Notes: generated from the sequence alone by a model not told the origin. DNA of 64,000 nucleotides from Balanoglossus misakiensis (GCA_040954595.2 CM082596.2:6944001-7008000), one strand, 5' to 3'; positions 34,051-47,531 are shown, numbered from the stretch's first letter. Numbers and translations: made by a program.

Positions 34051-37000
34051 CTATCTCTTGGTGAATTTTTTGTCCAGGGCTGCCGGCGTCCTCTGAAGGG
34101 AGTTTATTTTGCTCTTGATTCTGTGTTCCACGGATACTGAAGCTGGCAGTTTGAGGGGTCTGGGAAGCAAAGAAGAACAATATTAGTTAAGAACAACACT
34201 GAAAAACGTAGCATCAGGGGCAGGCTAAGTTTGGTATTGAGAATGCTATTTGGACAAAATCTTGTCAAGTCCAGCATGCACCCCATACTTGTACAGAGGT
34301 GATATGTGCAACTGCATATTCACTGTTGACTTGCAGTCGGACCTGTAAATTTCAGGATTCAGAGAAAAATTCACAGTCCCATCATTCAAGTGGACTTACT
34401 GTAAGAATTCAGCATCTTTAGATTTCTTCTTCTCAAGTTCCTTTTCTTTCTCCTCTTCACTCTGTCACGAGAGAAAATACAGTGTTTGAGGACATGGTGT
34501 GAATAGAACACCACAGAGAGATCACTAGAAATGCACATGGACTTGGTGTTTAATCATTACCTTAAACTGCTGTACCCTGTGCTTTCGCTGTTCGTCTCTC
34601 CATTTGGCATTGTCCATCATTTCTCTTCTCCTTCTCTCCATCTCCTCCGGGTCGGCCTTCCTGCAGTGCACAAATAAACAGCAAAACATTAATGTCATCA
34701 CTGAAACACAACAGAAAGCATTTGTTGAGCCCTGCTTAAGGACGTGGATTGGCCCACGGCAAAAAAAACAACACACAGCAAAAATGTCAAATTTATCCAA
34801 GTTATCATTGTAAATTTAGATTATGCTAGATTCTGTATACTACAGACACCATAGGGACTGACAAGCAGATTGTTCAGTTTACAGAGGTGTTCGGTTTACA
34901 GAGGTCAGGTTCTTTTAACATGTGGTTCTATGTGAAAGGGACTGGAAAAGGTGTTTGGTATATAGACAAGACATGTTTTACTGTACATCTGAAAGTTGAA
35001 GGAAGACGTCCAGTATGCTTACTTTTTCGTCTGCTGCAGTCGACGTTGCGGTGACCTGCTTCTGGACCTTCTCTGATGCCTCTGCACTGGAGATCTTGAT
35101 CTGCTGCGATGTCTCTGGGGTGAGCGCGGTCTTCTGCTGGGAGACGGTGAGCGGCCCCTGCCCCTCCCTCTGACTGGCGAGCGACTCCGTGACCTCCGAC
35201 TGTGCCTGTCTCGCCGGCGGTCTTCCCTGTCGCCGTGATCGTCGGAGACTCTCTCGCCATTTCTGTCACCGTACCTGTCACTGTGTTTGCTGCCGTTTCG
35301 GTCGCTGTGTCCATCAGTCAACCTGTCGCCGTATTTGTCGCTGTGCCTGTCTGTGGATCTGTCGTGGTATCTGTCATCTCTGTCCTGCCCTGATGACCGT
35401 CTCTGCCTCGTGCTGTCTCTGTCACTATGTCTGCTCCTATGTCTGTCACCATGAGAATCACTCCTTTTACTATAGTCAGTGTCTTGTCTCTCTTCACCTC
35501 TCCCCCTACTGTGTCTCTCGTCCCTTCCACTTGGTGACCTCTCTCTTTCTCTGTGTCTGTCTTTGGTCTGAAAAAAAAATATATTTGAACTGTCTTATAC
35601 ATGTAACAAAGACGTTGCATATCCCACAGATTATTTTTTCAATGTGAATTATAAAACACTGACACATATGCTAAGAAAATATAGGCAAGTATGAAAGCAT
35701 CACTAACGAATAATAACACAGACTGAAAAGACTGCTTGTAGAATGCTGGCATGTAGGCTACATTTTAGCGTGTCTGTACACTGTAATCATCCAATGTACT
35801 TACAATAAGACCATATCCATCTGGTCGACGGACTTTGTCAGGTGAATGCTTCTCATCAGACGAAGAACTTCTTCGCTTTTTATGACCGTGCCTTCTATCG
35901 TAATGGTCTTCATCATCACTGCTGTCTTGGTGGGACCTTTTGTGTTTCTTGTCTTTTTTCTTCTTCTTTTTCTTGTCTTTCTTTCCAAGATTTTTCCTCA
36001 GCTGACAGAACAAGAAAGACATATTGTATTAGGCTTATTTCCATCTTTCCTAGATGGTTAAGAGCGAGAGAGATTATGGATCTGATCCATGGATTTACGG
36101 ATTTTTTCTACGTGAACAACATTGTTCACAAGAGACATACATAGAACAAAGCTGACTGACAAATGTTGTGTACATGCTGAGGAATTTGACACAATTAGCT
36201 CACCATTTCTTGTAACTGTTTCATTTTAACCGGGTTGTTCAGCAGATCCTTCTTGCTTTGCTCCTCACGTTTCCTGAAAGGCAGCGATTGAATAGTCAGT
36301 TATGTAAAAAATACAATAAAAAATATTTTCAATTGATTAAACTTGAATCCTTGGCACAAACAACACCCTGTGCCGAAAAGACATGGCCAGCAGTTGGCTG
36401 TAATGGATTACTAACTACAAAGCTATCCGACTCGTGTTATACAACTGCACAGATGTTGTGAAGTGACTTGTGTTGGTACAAACGTGATTCTTGACTTACT
36501 TGATCGCAAAGAGGGGATCTTCGCGGACCTTTGTTGCCATGTCAACGGCCATACTGACCGCAGAACCTTCAAAGAGCGCCCCCACGCTGGCGGATTTATC
36601 CTCCTCCTCCCCGTTTTCGGTCTTGCCGCTGTTGACGTCCAAGATGGCCTTGTCGACGGGTTTGCCCAGAAGGTAGTCTTCCCGGTTGACCATGCCTCCC
36701 AGACCCGAATACATCCAGTCCAGCTTGTCTTTCTTTTTGCTGTAGACAGAGAGAGGACAGAGTTCCTGTTAGTACAGACATCAACTTACTGCATTCAGAC
36801 CTTCCACTGTGCTAAGGTTTACATGTACGTCTGTAGTGTAATACATGTAAACTTTCGCACCGTGAATAAAAATGATATATGAATGTTTTCAAAGGATGTA
36901 ACTAAAGTACAGAACAATTTCCTGTCTGTCCAGCTGTACTAGAGCTCTGCAGAACTATGAAACCATATGCTGGCCAGTTCTTGCCATCACAGTTGTCTGA

Positions 37001-37900
37001 GCTAGTCACATGATCTGGTGTTGCTGGGGCACCAGTGATGGATAAACAGTTTTTTTCAACAGCCGTCACCCCCACCACTTTGGTAGTGGTATGATCCTTT
37101 TGTTTTCAATTGTAGAGTTGGACTCATGTATGAGTAAATAGGGGTGACAGGGTGTATTTCTACTCGAATGCCTCACCCGACTGCTCCACTGTCCTCTGCA
37201 TATCTTTGAATCTCTTCCCTGGCCCGCTCCTCGGCCAGTTCCTTCTGGAGTTCCTCGATTTTCTTCTGTTCTGCAGCATGGTTCTCTTCCTTCTTCCACA
37301 CCCGCTCTATGTTGCGCATAGTCTGCGGGTGCCAGCTCTTTTTCATGTTCTGTGTACACAAAAACATGGGAGAATGACATGAATTAGTGATGGAAATTTG
37401 TCAACCAATGTTGGCTGGATATTTTAGTACTTATTGGTACATTATTATTTTGCCAGTGTTCATGGGGACCCAACTGAGAGAAAACCATGATACATACTAC
37501 TGGTGAGTCACTTATTTAGAAAACAGCATTAATGAAGTAAAATATGTACATCACAACTTTAATTACAGTGTACATTGTACATATAGGAACATTTATACAA
37601 AGTTGTACAATGCTGATCAAAACAAGTTTCTGGTCATGATGAAGAGTTGATCCAATGTGTTTAATAACCAAATTTCGAGGTAAATTCGTTTTATTCTTCA
37701 ATTTTGGGGTATGATTTCACACAATAGGGGTAAAATCACTCCTTGTGATGCGTCCGATCTTAAGCTTTATCGTGGAGGAGTTGCAAATTGCATTGCATTG
37801 TGACTCAGTACTTCCGCGTTGTCAATGATCATACATACATCGCAATTTTGCGACTAAGACAAGCTGTAAAAACAATACATACCAGATCTCCTCCTCCCAT
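34051..37900 (-). CDS. CWC25: Pre-mRNA-splicing factor CWC25, copy B (504 aa)
   Basis: Nine exons on minus: 37900-37883, 37349-37177, 36739-36500, 36273-36204, 36001-35804, 35567-35023, 34660-34561, 34461-34400 and 34159-34051. All lengths equal those of copy A (18, 173, 240, 70, 198, 545, 100, 62 and 109 nt), and the frame is intact for 504 residues. Replacements relative to A that I can see lie in the basic and RS parts: GKKE to GKKD, HGL to HGH, YGE to YGD, RHHD to RYHD, RGD to RSD and an Glu to Asp before RRRDRH. The CIR_N-like start, core and C-terminal block are unchanged. The intron 1 donor is GTATGT here and GTGAGT in copy A. Purifying selection on the core with drift in the RS domain suggests both copies work, but expression is unknown. 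Confidence 0.95.
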
Positions 37901-38626
37901 GGTGGCTGGATGTTTCCGTTCAAGCGATAAATATAAATTACGAGGATAGTGTGTATGTGATGGGAGGCACTAGTGTATGTTTCCCGACAAACGTCAATGA
38001 AACAAACACAAGTCGTGTGGTTCGAAATCGACTCGTCAACAACGGTCGTTCCCTGTGGCTAAAGCGGTACTTTTACGGACAATCTGTTAGTCCAGACTTG
38101 TCTTCATGGGAAGAATGAAAACCACGACTGTTTCGTCCTTCCAGTTGTTGCCTGGGAATCCCCTCCGCTTCCGTAAACGATCGACGAAAACACAACAACG
38201 ACGACGCAGTACGGACGACGATAGGGTACACTCAAGTTAGTGACGTTTTACACTGTGTCAAGGGTCAAAGGTTACAGGAGAAACCATTGCAAACAGGTGG
38301 CGATTTACTTTGAATATCGCCATAAAACAATATTTTTTTCAGTTCGGATGCTTAAATATAAATAAACGTGAAATTATTTAGATTTGAGTCGCTCGTGAAC
38401 CTTGGTATGATATGTTTGTTGGTGTTATTGCTGCTTGTTGCTATTTGTAAAATTTGACCACGTGACTGAGCGAAGCCCCTAGCTGCTGAGTGATTGGACA
38501 CTCAGCAATATTCTGAGGTCAAGTAAATGAACAAACTGCGCTTGAAAAGCACACAGCATATTGAGGGACGTGAATTATAAGTGGCGAGGCGTATAGAGAG
38601 CAGTATCCTTGGAGACTTATTTCGAA
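37901..38626. promoter_or_regulatory. Bidirectional promoter between CWC25-B and DAP1-B
   Basis: 726 bp between opposed start codons, the counterpart of 20693-21433. The E-box at 38459-38464 reads CCACGTGAC (CCACGTGTC in copy A), and the GCTGAGTG / CACTCAGC inverted repeat with central ATTGG is kept. Confidence 0.5.
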
Positions 38627-41197
38627 ATGTCGTCAGTTCCAGAGGACCCAAATCTGAAAGGTGGCCACGCACCTGCAGGTGAGAAAATGAGGTTTATGTG
38701 TCGGTCGGTCGGTGAACCAGGTCAGAACAAAAAAAGCAGCTGGCTGCGTCGTGCATGACGTCGACAGCGTGGCGTAGATTCGTGACTATATTACACGCGT
38801 GCAGTGAGTGCTACTGCATTTGAGAGTGTGGTATAGATGGACTTTTGTATCGTGTAAGACACGACCTCGTCTGGTGCAGTAATTAGAAAAATGCCCAACT
38901 GCAGCGAGCACTTGAAGATTTCGCATATGCAACCATATTGGACGAAGGGGGGGGGGGGGGCAACAACATCTGGACGTTTCCTGCAACCATGACCACGCCT
39001 ACATGTACAACCACAGTAGGATGGAGAATAAAGTACAATTAATTTTACATAGTTGTCAAATTTCTGCATTTTCTGGACAAAATGCGAAGTGCAGCTAAAT
39101 TAATGTTGAGTAGTATTTTGAATATTTTGTTCTCGTTTCCTAAATCTCTAGGTGAGATGTTTGTTTCAAATCATAAATGGGACAATGACGCAGTTTTCAC
39201 TCTGTCCACAAGATAACGGGACCATGTCAATTGGCATGGTCCAGATAACGAATGAATGGCGGCCACGTACGATTTAGCATTTTTTTTCTGTTCGAAGGTT
39301 ACTCAAGGTCGTGACCTTATAGGGTCAGCCATGACCATCCTTTGTGATGCAAAATAGTTGCACAAGTAAATGAACTAACATATGGCCATGTTCATTGGCA
39401 TTAATTTTAAAAAGTGGGTTCTTCAGAGTGCATGGGCATCTATTCAACAATGGCAGCATGTTTAATAGGTAAAAATTAACCTTTGAACCTCAGGTTACAA
39501 CACATTGTTCTTTAACTGTAGGGCCTGGCTCAATGTCACACAAGAACAAAGAAAGGCACTGACCAGTCAACTGACCTCAGAAACAGCATTGTAAAACTTT
39601 AAACTTATATTTAAGCAGTTTTTGGTGTGAATAACACAATTTACCCACATCTTGTTAATTCCTAACATCTCGAGACAGAGAGAAAGATGGCGTCTACATG
39701 TATGATTTGTAGAGTTCAGTTTACGACATACACATGCTATAGCCATTATGAAACCAAGCTTAAATTTAGCTTTTCCCTTTACAGCTTTTTGGGCTGTGGG
39801 CGGGACTAGATAGTATCCATTTTCTGAAATCCATCCTGAATATTCCTCAGCCCTGTAATTTATGAAGCAATAAGTACCCTGGGCCTGTTTATCTAATTCA
39901 TTTTTAAATTGAATCTCAATCTTCCTTGCATTGCATGCACTTAATCAGATACGTCGTACAGAAATTCCGAATTCAGACCTCTCTAATGAAGTTTTAATAC
40001 TGGTGTTTTTGTGAGAGACGTGAATATTGGGACCTTAAAATCAGTGGTCAATAAACTGGCAAAATACTGTTAAGTTATTGACATGATCTAAAAATAGTCA
40101 AGGACATTTTAATGTTATTATGTAATCTTCTTTCAATTGCCAATAGAGATCTAGGTACGTGTTAATGTACATTTAACTTGTAGTCTGGTTCATATGCTAA
40201 TACCTTGATTTTTACTGATTAAGAAAAATCAGGGCTTTTAATGAATGAAATAAAAAATATCATGGAATCTCTGCACCCCTCGATAACTTATATAAGGTAA
40301 AGATAAGAATGATTGTTTTTTTTCGTTTGTGTTGGTGTTAATCAAGACTAGCGGCATCAACCTTTTAAACATATCTTGGTGAAAAAAACTATGGTGGGGG
40401 GAAAAAACCTTGTAATTGCCCTGGAATTTCCACCTAGGATTCCTCTCTGACCAAAAGTTGGAGCTCTCATTTGTATACATAATATGCGGAATTAGCCAAT
40501 ACTGGGCCAACCCATCACCTATCACGTTACTTTATTTGATTTCTCTCTTCCTTTGATTCACAGTGAAAGCCGGTGGCATGAGAATAACGCAGAGTAAACA
40601 TGCGCACCCCGAGAAACCAGAAAAACTCACCAAAGAAGAGATTGAGGAATATGGCGAACCTTCAAGGTATTAGTGCTGATTTTGCAGTGAGATTGATATG
40701 CTGAGTGAATGCTGGTGTTATAATAACTTTATGAAAAAAAGTCACTCCTGAATTACCACTCTGTTTATTTTTTTTGACAGCTGCATTTAAAAGACTAGGA
40801 AACTATTGCAGTGCACATCCTAGAAATACTATTTTAAACACTGTTTGTGAGTTGCATATACAAGACCCGTTGCTCAATTACACTGCTATTCCAGTCACCA
40901 GATTCGCAATGGGTGTGTACCGTTCATGTTTGGCTTTAGACAGGTCTTCATTGTATTTTCCCAACCAGGCAATATCAGAACGCATATCGCAGAGAGATAA
41001 CATGTGCATCTCTTTTTACCTCCTCCTCTTGCAGTCCCCCGAAAACCTCCGTCGTCGTGTCAGGAGCGGTGACTAAAGGAGACCGGGACTTCACGCCGGA
41101 TGCGGTCAAAGTGTCGCACGAGAAGCCCGTTCCCAAACACGACATCAAGAATCCACCCGTCAAACCCACTATGCACATTCAGCAACCGCGCAAGTAG
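38627..41197 (+). CDS. DAP: Death-associated protein 1 (DAP/DAP1), copy B (105 aa)
   Basis: Exons are 38627-38678, 40564-40666 and 41035-41197, with the same lengths and phases as copy A and an intact 105-residue frame. It keeps MSSVPEDPN, VKAGGMRI, SSPPKTS and the terminal MHIQQPRK, so both presumed mTOR-site serines and the conserved tail are present. The visible difference from copy A is Ile for Ser in KHD-x-KNPPVKP. Intron 1 is longer here because of insertions at 39791-39835 and 40303-40460. Role as for copy A: a small disordered regulator of autophagy and ribosomes. A long 3' UTR to the signal at 43443 is likely. Confidence 0.95.
40303..40460. other. About 158-bp insertion specific to unit B
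   Basis: Unit A reads GTAAAGAGCTCTGATTTG near 23065. Unit B has extra sequence between GTAAAG and GAGCTCT, including T8, ATCTTGGTG and G7 runs. No inverted ends or clear target duplication are visible, so it could be an insertion here or a deletion in A. Confidence 0.6.
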
Positions 41198-41382
41198 GAT
41201 GCGGCCGTAGAAAACCATTGGTCGACAATTTCAACACCAGCTGACGCAGAGTGAAAAAAAATGGAAATTTCATGTTTTTGAGGAAAGTGGTTGTGTCTTA
41301 TGATTTTTTGAGCTGCAAATAAGAATGGCAGCTATATGTACTTTTGGCTCTTAACTATTCTTCAGTAATGACTGCAGCTCAT

Positions 41383-41418
41383 CTTTCTCTCTCTCTCATT
41401 CTCTCTCTCTCTTTCCCC

Positions 41419-41492
<74 letters not shown>

Positions 41493-41597
41493 CGCTCTCT
41501 CTCTCTCATTCTCTCTCCCTCTCATTCTCTCTATCTATCTCTCTCTCTCGCTCTCCCTCTCTCTCTCATTCTCTCTCCCTCTCTCTCTCATTCTCTG

Positions 41598-41626
<29 letters not shown>
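41383..41626. repeat. CT / ATCT / CA microsatellite in DAP1-B 3' region
   Basis: (CT)n, (ATCT)n and (CA)n blocks. The (ATCT)n block of about 14 units is absent from the matching tract of unit A. Confidence 0.9.
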
Positions 41627-41628
<2 letters not shown>

Positions 41629-43442
41629 GTTTGCAATCTGGCATTGTAACTCACCGATTTCAGGGAAAAAAAACTGCCAGTAATGCCGTAAACAATTCAT
41701 TTTTGCTGCAAACAGTCCCACCTTGGTAAAGCCTGTCTTCACAAGCTTGAAGAGCGACCCCTCTAGGCTGTTAAACTGATCACATTTTTTCTTGGAGAAA
41801 AACAACCACTACCACTTTCCTAACAACATGAAACGTTTCTTTTTTTTCTTCTCAGCAACGAAATATTCCACTTTTAATAACACGCTGTAAAATTTTAAAA
41901 TATGTCGTGAGTTTGTAAAAACCGTCTGAAATATGGTGCGTGTCTGTGTTGGAATTCAGTGAAGCCAGATATACAGAAATTTGAGATGGCAGTCACCTGA
42001 AAGGGGACCTTGATATAACCACAGATGGCTCATGTTCACCTTCATTATCTTAGAATTATCGAAAAAAAATACAAATACCACAAAATCAAACAAAAGAATC
42101 ATGCTGAAGTATTGTTTTCCCACGGGTCTTCCCGGAATAAACTTCGTTGAATTATTTTCACATTTCTGAAATCAAGTCGATTTTCCTCATTGCCTTCAAG
42201 TTTAGTTGTGATTGTTCTACTTTATGGCATCACAAAGGTGATTTCTGCATTACATGGTAAACTGATTTTCCTGTGGGCCTGAAAGTCATTAAAATTGGGA
42301 GAAAAATCATGGCTAAAATTAGCTAGGGGGGGGGGGGGTTAAATTTATCATATGTACAGGCAGATACACTCATGATTGTATGTTTTCTAATTTCTACAAT
42401 ACACTGAGTGTCAGAAGTATATAAGCATTCCAATCAAAGACAATTTTCAGTTCTTCTGTGTTGCTTACATCCAATTCGATGTCATCTTCCAGATTGTTTA
42501 CTTTTTCAGTTTAAAATGTTGGTAGATATGCACACATGCACATACACCCATGTACACACACAGTCCCACACAAACTCTCTCTTCTTTCAATCACAAACCA
42601 GCAAGGCAAACTTCAAACGAATCACAGTTGTGGCAATCAAATTGTGACCACTCAAAAATCAAAACAATATATTATAAACATTTAATGTTTAAACTTACAC
42701 AGATTTACAATTAATATATCACAGAACCAGACAGTTTCGGAACTCCAATATTTATAACTACTTATAGATCTATTTCTATTGCTAGGTAAAATCGAGGGGG
42801 CAATATAAATTTATAGTTTAAAACTAATATATTTTGAAGTAGCTTTTCCTGGCATGTCATTGCAGTTACTCGCCATTTCAAATGGTTCAGGCTCATTACG
42901 TTGTGTTTCCAATTTTTGAACAGGGCTCATCTCTGTCTCAGTATGTTCTCTTGCATATAAATGCCAAAAACAAAACTCAACTCAGTGTATAGGTCTGTAT
43001 TACCCAGGTTTTCTTCAGTTAAGGGTTTCTCTTGTTACTTCATGTGGTGTGATACTTTCGGACACCTTTTCGGATCAAGTGGTGCTGTTTGCGTCTTGTG
43101 GGCAGGACTGATTGATCATCAGGGTTGGTGGTCACGCATGCTTACACCACAGCCTGTAGTTCCATGTACACAGCAGCACACATGCAGTCTGCAATTGTTG
43201 AAATTCAAAATTCAACCAAACGTTTTCATACTAAAATTAAAGACTTTGGTATCTGCCCTTTCTTGAGTTGTATTGTTCATTTTTTCCTTTTAGAAATGTG
43301 ATTTACTTTCATGTTATTTCCGTAAATTTCTGTCGTCCTGATTGGAGACAACTTTTCTTTCAAGAGTTGCACTTAACCCTGAGTAAATCAATGAAGGAAC
43401 GAACTCAAGGCACCAAGTGGAATATATGTTGGTCTTTAAGAC

Positions 43443-43448
43443 AATAAA
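43443..43448 (+). terminator. Poly(A) signal of DAP1 copy B
   Basis: AATAAA followed about 65 bp later by a shorter GT tract than in unit A. Confidence 0.6.
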
Positions 43449-43840
43449 GATATTGGTGACGTTGAACACCATGAAGTGTGTCTAAGTATTGATTATTCAT
43501 TCTTGAATTTGTGTGTGTGTGTGCATGTATGCAGGAATGTATGAGTGTTGGCGATATACCACTAGTCTATTTGCATTTGTAAAACCCGTCTAAACTGAAC
43601 CTTGCTTAACGTGGAGACCTACTTGAGGTCATTCTAGTCATCAAATCGATCGTCCGCCACTGGGGGCGCTACGTTTTACTAGTTTTAGCTCTCATGCCCG
43701 CACCCCCGGGGCTCAACCCTTGCATGAAGTGAAATACATGGATCTATTTTGTGTAGTCCTAATAACCACTAAATTTCTCATATTTTCCCGGCCACAGTAA
43801 AATGTATGTGTTTCATTGTAGCAGTTGCCTTCATTAACTG

Positions 43841-43956
43841 TTTTTATTTTAGTCTGGTTCCCTGCCCCAATCCCACCGCTGGCTGCGCTACGCTAAAGGG
43901 AAAGCGTAGCGCAGCCAGTGGTGGGATTGGAGCAGGGAACCAGACTATTTTTATTT
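43841..43956. mobile_element. 98-bp palindromic element with 9-bp target duplications (unit B only)
   Basis: The element 43850-43947 begins TAGTCTGGTTCCCTGC and ends GCAGGGAACCAGACTA. Its arms of about 45 bp pair almost completely (a few mismatches) around a short GC-poor loop. TTTTTATTT flanks both sides (43841-43849 and 43948-43956), while unit A at the same place (near 28360) has one TTTTTATTT and no element. This is a clean empty site/filled site pair, so the element inserted after the duplication. The 9-bp duplication would suit a Mutator-like source, which is inference. Confidence 0.9.
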
Positions 43957-46429
43957 CTGATTGGTTTATTCGAATGATTACAAGTCTCTGATTGGCTGTT
44001 TCCTGCGCATGAACACAACTTGTCTGCTGGCTCCTTATTGGTATACATATTAATTTATGCAAATCGTTATCTGCAGTATTTCCTATTGGCCAGTCTGCCA
44101 AAACAAAATTTGTTTATCAAATGATTATGAATAATGAGGTGGTGGTTGCAGTCACGTTTTTCCACGAGGTCCGTCGTTTTTCATGACGTCCACGTTTAGT
44201 CTTACTTTCCCAGTCAAAAAAACTAAATTTTGCCTTCCCATTTTCCAAATTTAGATGTACTGTTGGATGAAGCTGTCACAATTTGAGGTAAGTCATGACT
44301 TTTTCCCCCTCTGTGAACAAAACCATGTCTTTAAGGCCAGCAAAGTTGTCCAGAAACGGTTTTGTAAGTATGGCTTCCCAAGCATGGTGAAATGCAGTGT
44401 TCTTTGTGGTTCGTTTTGTGCCAATGGCCGTTCACGCTTTGTTCAAATTTACTCCACTGAAAAATATCAAGTTCAAAAGTTGCCTGTTTATGTATCTCTT
44501 AATTCATAAATGCAACTTGTGCCTCGCTTGTGCCCGTTTAATAGCGTAGAAACTTGCGTAGATTTTTGTTTGTGAACTCGAAAATAAAATCGCTCGCGTA
44601 GGAGAAAGTGTTCAATTTTTGTCCGTTTTGTGCCAATGGCGGCACACGCTTTGTTCCACTGGAAAATAAGTTCAAAACTTGCCTGTTCATTTATTTCTAA
44701 ATTCATAAATGCAACTAATGCTTCGGAGTCTGGTTTCCGTTTGAGTACTTCACGCATATTTCTGTCTCTGAACTCGAAATTAAAATCGTGTAAGTATCGT
44801 TAAATGTTCACGACGCACGTGGGCTAGACAAATGTTTCTCCCGTCTACAAAAATTCTTAGCTGCCAATCATTTCAACGCGTTTCACATGTTCACTTTCAA
44901 CCGCACGTTTATTTTCTTCACACGGGTCATTTCGAGTCGCTTTTTCACGTGATATTTGGCCCTTTTCTGTTGATATTGTTGAACGCAAATATGTCGTCAA
45001 AAGACACTTGATTCTCCATTGAAGCCAACAAAAACCTCGTCAGCACGCGTTAACGGTGATGTTGCTGACACTGACTCGGGTGCTAATGAGCATGCTTATA
45101 ATACCAAAGATGTTGGGTCACTGATAACACTTTCTGACGCAACCATTCAAATTTATTTAAACTGCACATCCAATCGATGGAGGGCGCTGTTTAATGTTCG
45201 AATGCCCTCGGCGACCTACCTTAACACGACCTTTTGTTTTTATTATGCGGTCTCTGCACGCAACAATTTTAGTCTATACGCAAATTTTCCACAGCTTATG
45301 TGTACAGTGTACGCAACCAGAAAAATAACTTCAAGTTGTGAGAATTTCATTTATGTCATTTTTGGTGTATTTGTCTTCATGAACCTCTTTTTTTTTTTTA
45401 CAGCACTTTACAACTGACCGTGTGGTCTTCAAGTTCAATGGAGCAGTTGAAGGTACGTCACTTATTACTCTCATTTAAGATTCAGTCAGTCAGATGCATT
45501 GATGGCAGACAATCGTGTTCATGTTGACTCGTTAGATAATATTTTACTATGTTCGTTTGGGGCAGTTGTCCATATTATTCAGTGCAACGTCAAAAAAGTT
45601 GCACAGGACAAGCCCTTTCAAGCAATTGGCCATTGACTCGTCGGTTCCAAGTACGCAGATGACTTCAAGAAATCTATAATTGTCTTGCCATAAGAGTAGC
45701 TAGTGCTGGTTAGTCCGACTCAGTTCATCCAAACACGGGATCCAAGCACAGGGAGCTCATCCTCCTTATTCGTGGTGCGTGTGTGTGTGTGTGTGTATGT
45801 TATTGATTAATAAAATAAAGAGAATGTTTGCTTGTTTGTTTGTTACCTGGTTAGGGTCAGGGTCACTTTGCCCCACAGCATCACTCCCTATATGTACATA
45901 TTTATAAATTTGTATCAGGAATTTTTAGCTCCATCTGTGGCTGTTGCGAGGTTGTCTGGATAACTATATGAAGTAACAGTCTTGGTGCATGGTCTTATAT
46001 TGGACCATCCCCAGAGGTCAGTGTACTGATCTCTGTGGCTGTTGCGAGGGTTGTCTGGATAGCCAAATGATATTGGACCAAACCCAGATGTGTAAAGTAG
46101 TTGTACTCTGCTAAACTGATAGTGTTTAAACATGTAGTAATATTCATGCAGGCTCCCTGAAGACATTAGATATTTTGTGTATGACAAATTACCATAACAT
46201 TGCTGAAATCTATACCTGTTGCAAATTTAATCAAGTCAGGAATTTCAGTTATATTTCTAAATAAATATCTAATAAAATGCAAATTCCATCAAATGAAACC
46301 TCAGATTTATACTCCTAAATAAATATCTATTAAAATGCAAGTTTCATTAAATTAAGTGGTTAGTCTAGAGTTTAACACGCATTTAAAATGCAAATTGTAG
46401 TGATTGACAATACTAGAAAATAACTCGAG
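43957..46429. other. Unit B spacer, no firm gene
   Basis: Counterpart of 28370-30890. Keeps the CCAAT-rich segment, the short ATGTACTGTTGG segment with a GTAAGT donor (starting at 44255) and the T-rich acceptor near 45400. Between GAGCATGC and CTGCACATCC (about 45092-45163) the sequence is unrelated to the matching stretch in unit A (about 29504-29594). No protein family is recognised. Confidence 0.3.
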
Positions 46430-47006
46430 CAAGTCCCATAAATTTAGAAAGTAAACAGGGTGCTCACTGTCTTTTTTTTATTGATATAATTTTTCTCAGA
46501 GTTTACACAAATTTGGCGGCCATTTTGAATTTCAAATTTGAGACTAGTCATTTTAAAGATTGTCAGGATCACCATAAAGAGAGAGCTGCCAACTCTTAAA
46601 TGTGGCAAGTTTTCTTTATTCACATAATATGAGCTAGCAAGTCCCATAAAATTAGAAATTGAATTAGAAAGAAAACAGGGTGTTCATTGAGTTCAAACAA
46701 ATTTGGCGGCCATTTTGAATTTCAAATTTGAGACTAGTCATTTTAAAGATTGTCAGGATCACCATAAAGAGAGAGCTGCCAACTCTTAAATGTGGCAAGT
46801 TTTCTTTATTCACATAATATGAGCTAGCAAGTCCCATAAAATTAGAAAGAAAACAGGGTGTTCATTGAGTTCAAACAAATTTGGCGGCCATTTTGAATTT
46901 CAAATTTGAGACTAGTCATCTTAAAGATTGTCAGGATCACCACAAAGACAGATAGCAGACAACTCTTAATTATTGCTAGTTTTCTTTATTCACATAATAT
47001 AAGACT
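46430..47006. repeat. About 200-bp tandem repeat, three copies (unit B)
   Basis: Copies begin near GCAAGTCCCATAAA at about 46429, 46637 and 46827. One more copy than in unit A. The middle and last copies are nearly identical, so the extra unit arose by recent unequal exchange. Confidence 0.8.
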
Positions 47007-47092
47007 GGTTTCTGACAATTCATACATGTTAATTACATGAAAAATAAAGACAAAAATCTGACTAAAAACTCTGATGACGAACAAAATTGTAT

Positions 47093-47195
47093 TTAAATTC
47101 CAGTTGATTTAGGAGTCGCACAGGACGGTCCAGTCTGAATTCTCAAAGTAGATTGATCACATTTCAAATCAGCCTCTTGGCAATCTTGCACCAAA
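47093..47195 (-). other. Candidate terminal exon of a decayed secreted-protein gene (unit B)
   Basis: Same 34-codon frame as 31462-31360, after acceptor TCCACAG. One replacement (Asn to Thr) and one silent change relative to A. Acceptor and frame survive in both units, which is weak evidence for use. Confidence 0.3.
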
Positions 47196-47531
47196 CTGTG
47201 GATGAAAAAAATAGTTTAAATATACAAAATATAAATAGCCATTTGCTAAATAGTGTAGTAGTATAACTTAACATATGTTTTAACTCTACATTAAATTGTC
47301 ATTGAGTTCAGTTTAATTAATATCTTAGTGTTGAATGCTAATTTGATTAAAATACAATGTGAGCACGAGATTTAAAATTTAGAAATATTGTATGCTTGAT
47401 AGATTCCAAAACTGCATTAAATCTTAATTGATGTGTACAACCTCCCTGCACCTAAGGACGAAAATAAAATAACTTAACATTAAAATTAATATGAGGGATA
47501 ACTGAGCAATGTAATTGTGTGTGTCTTACTG

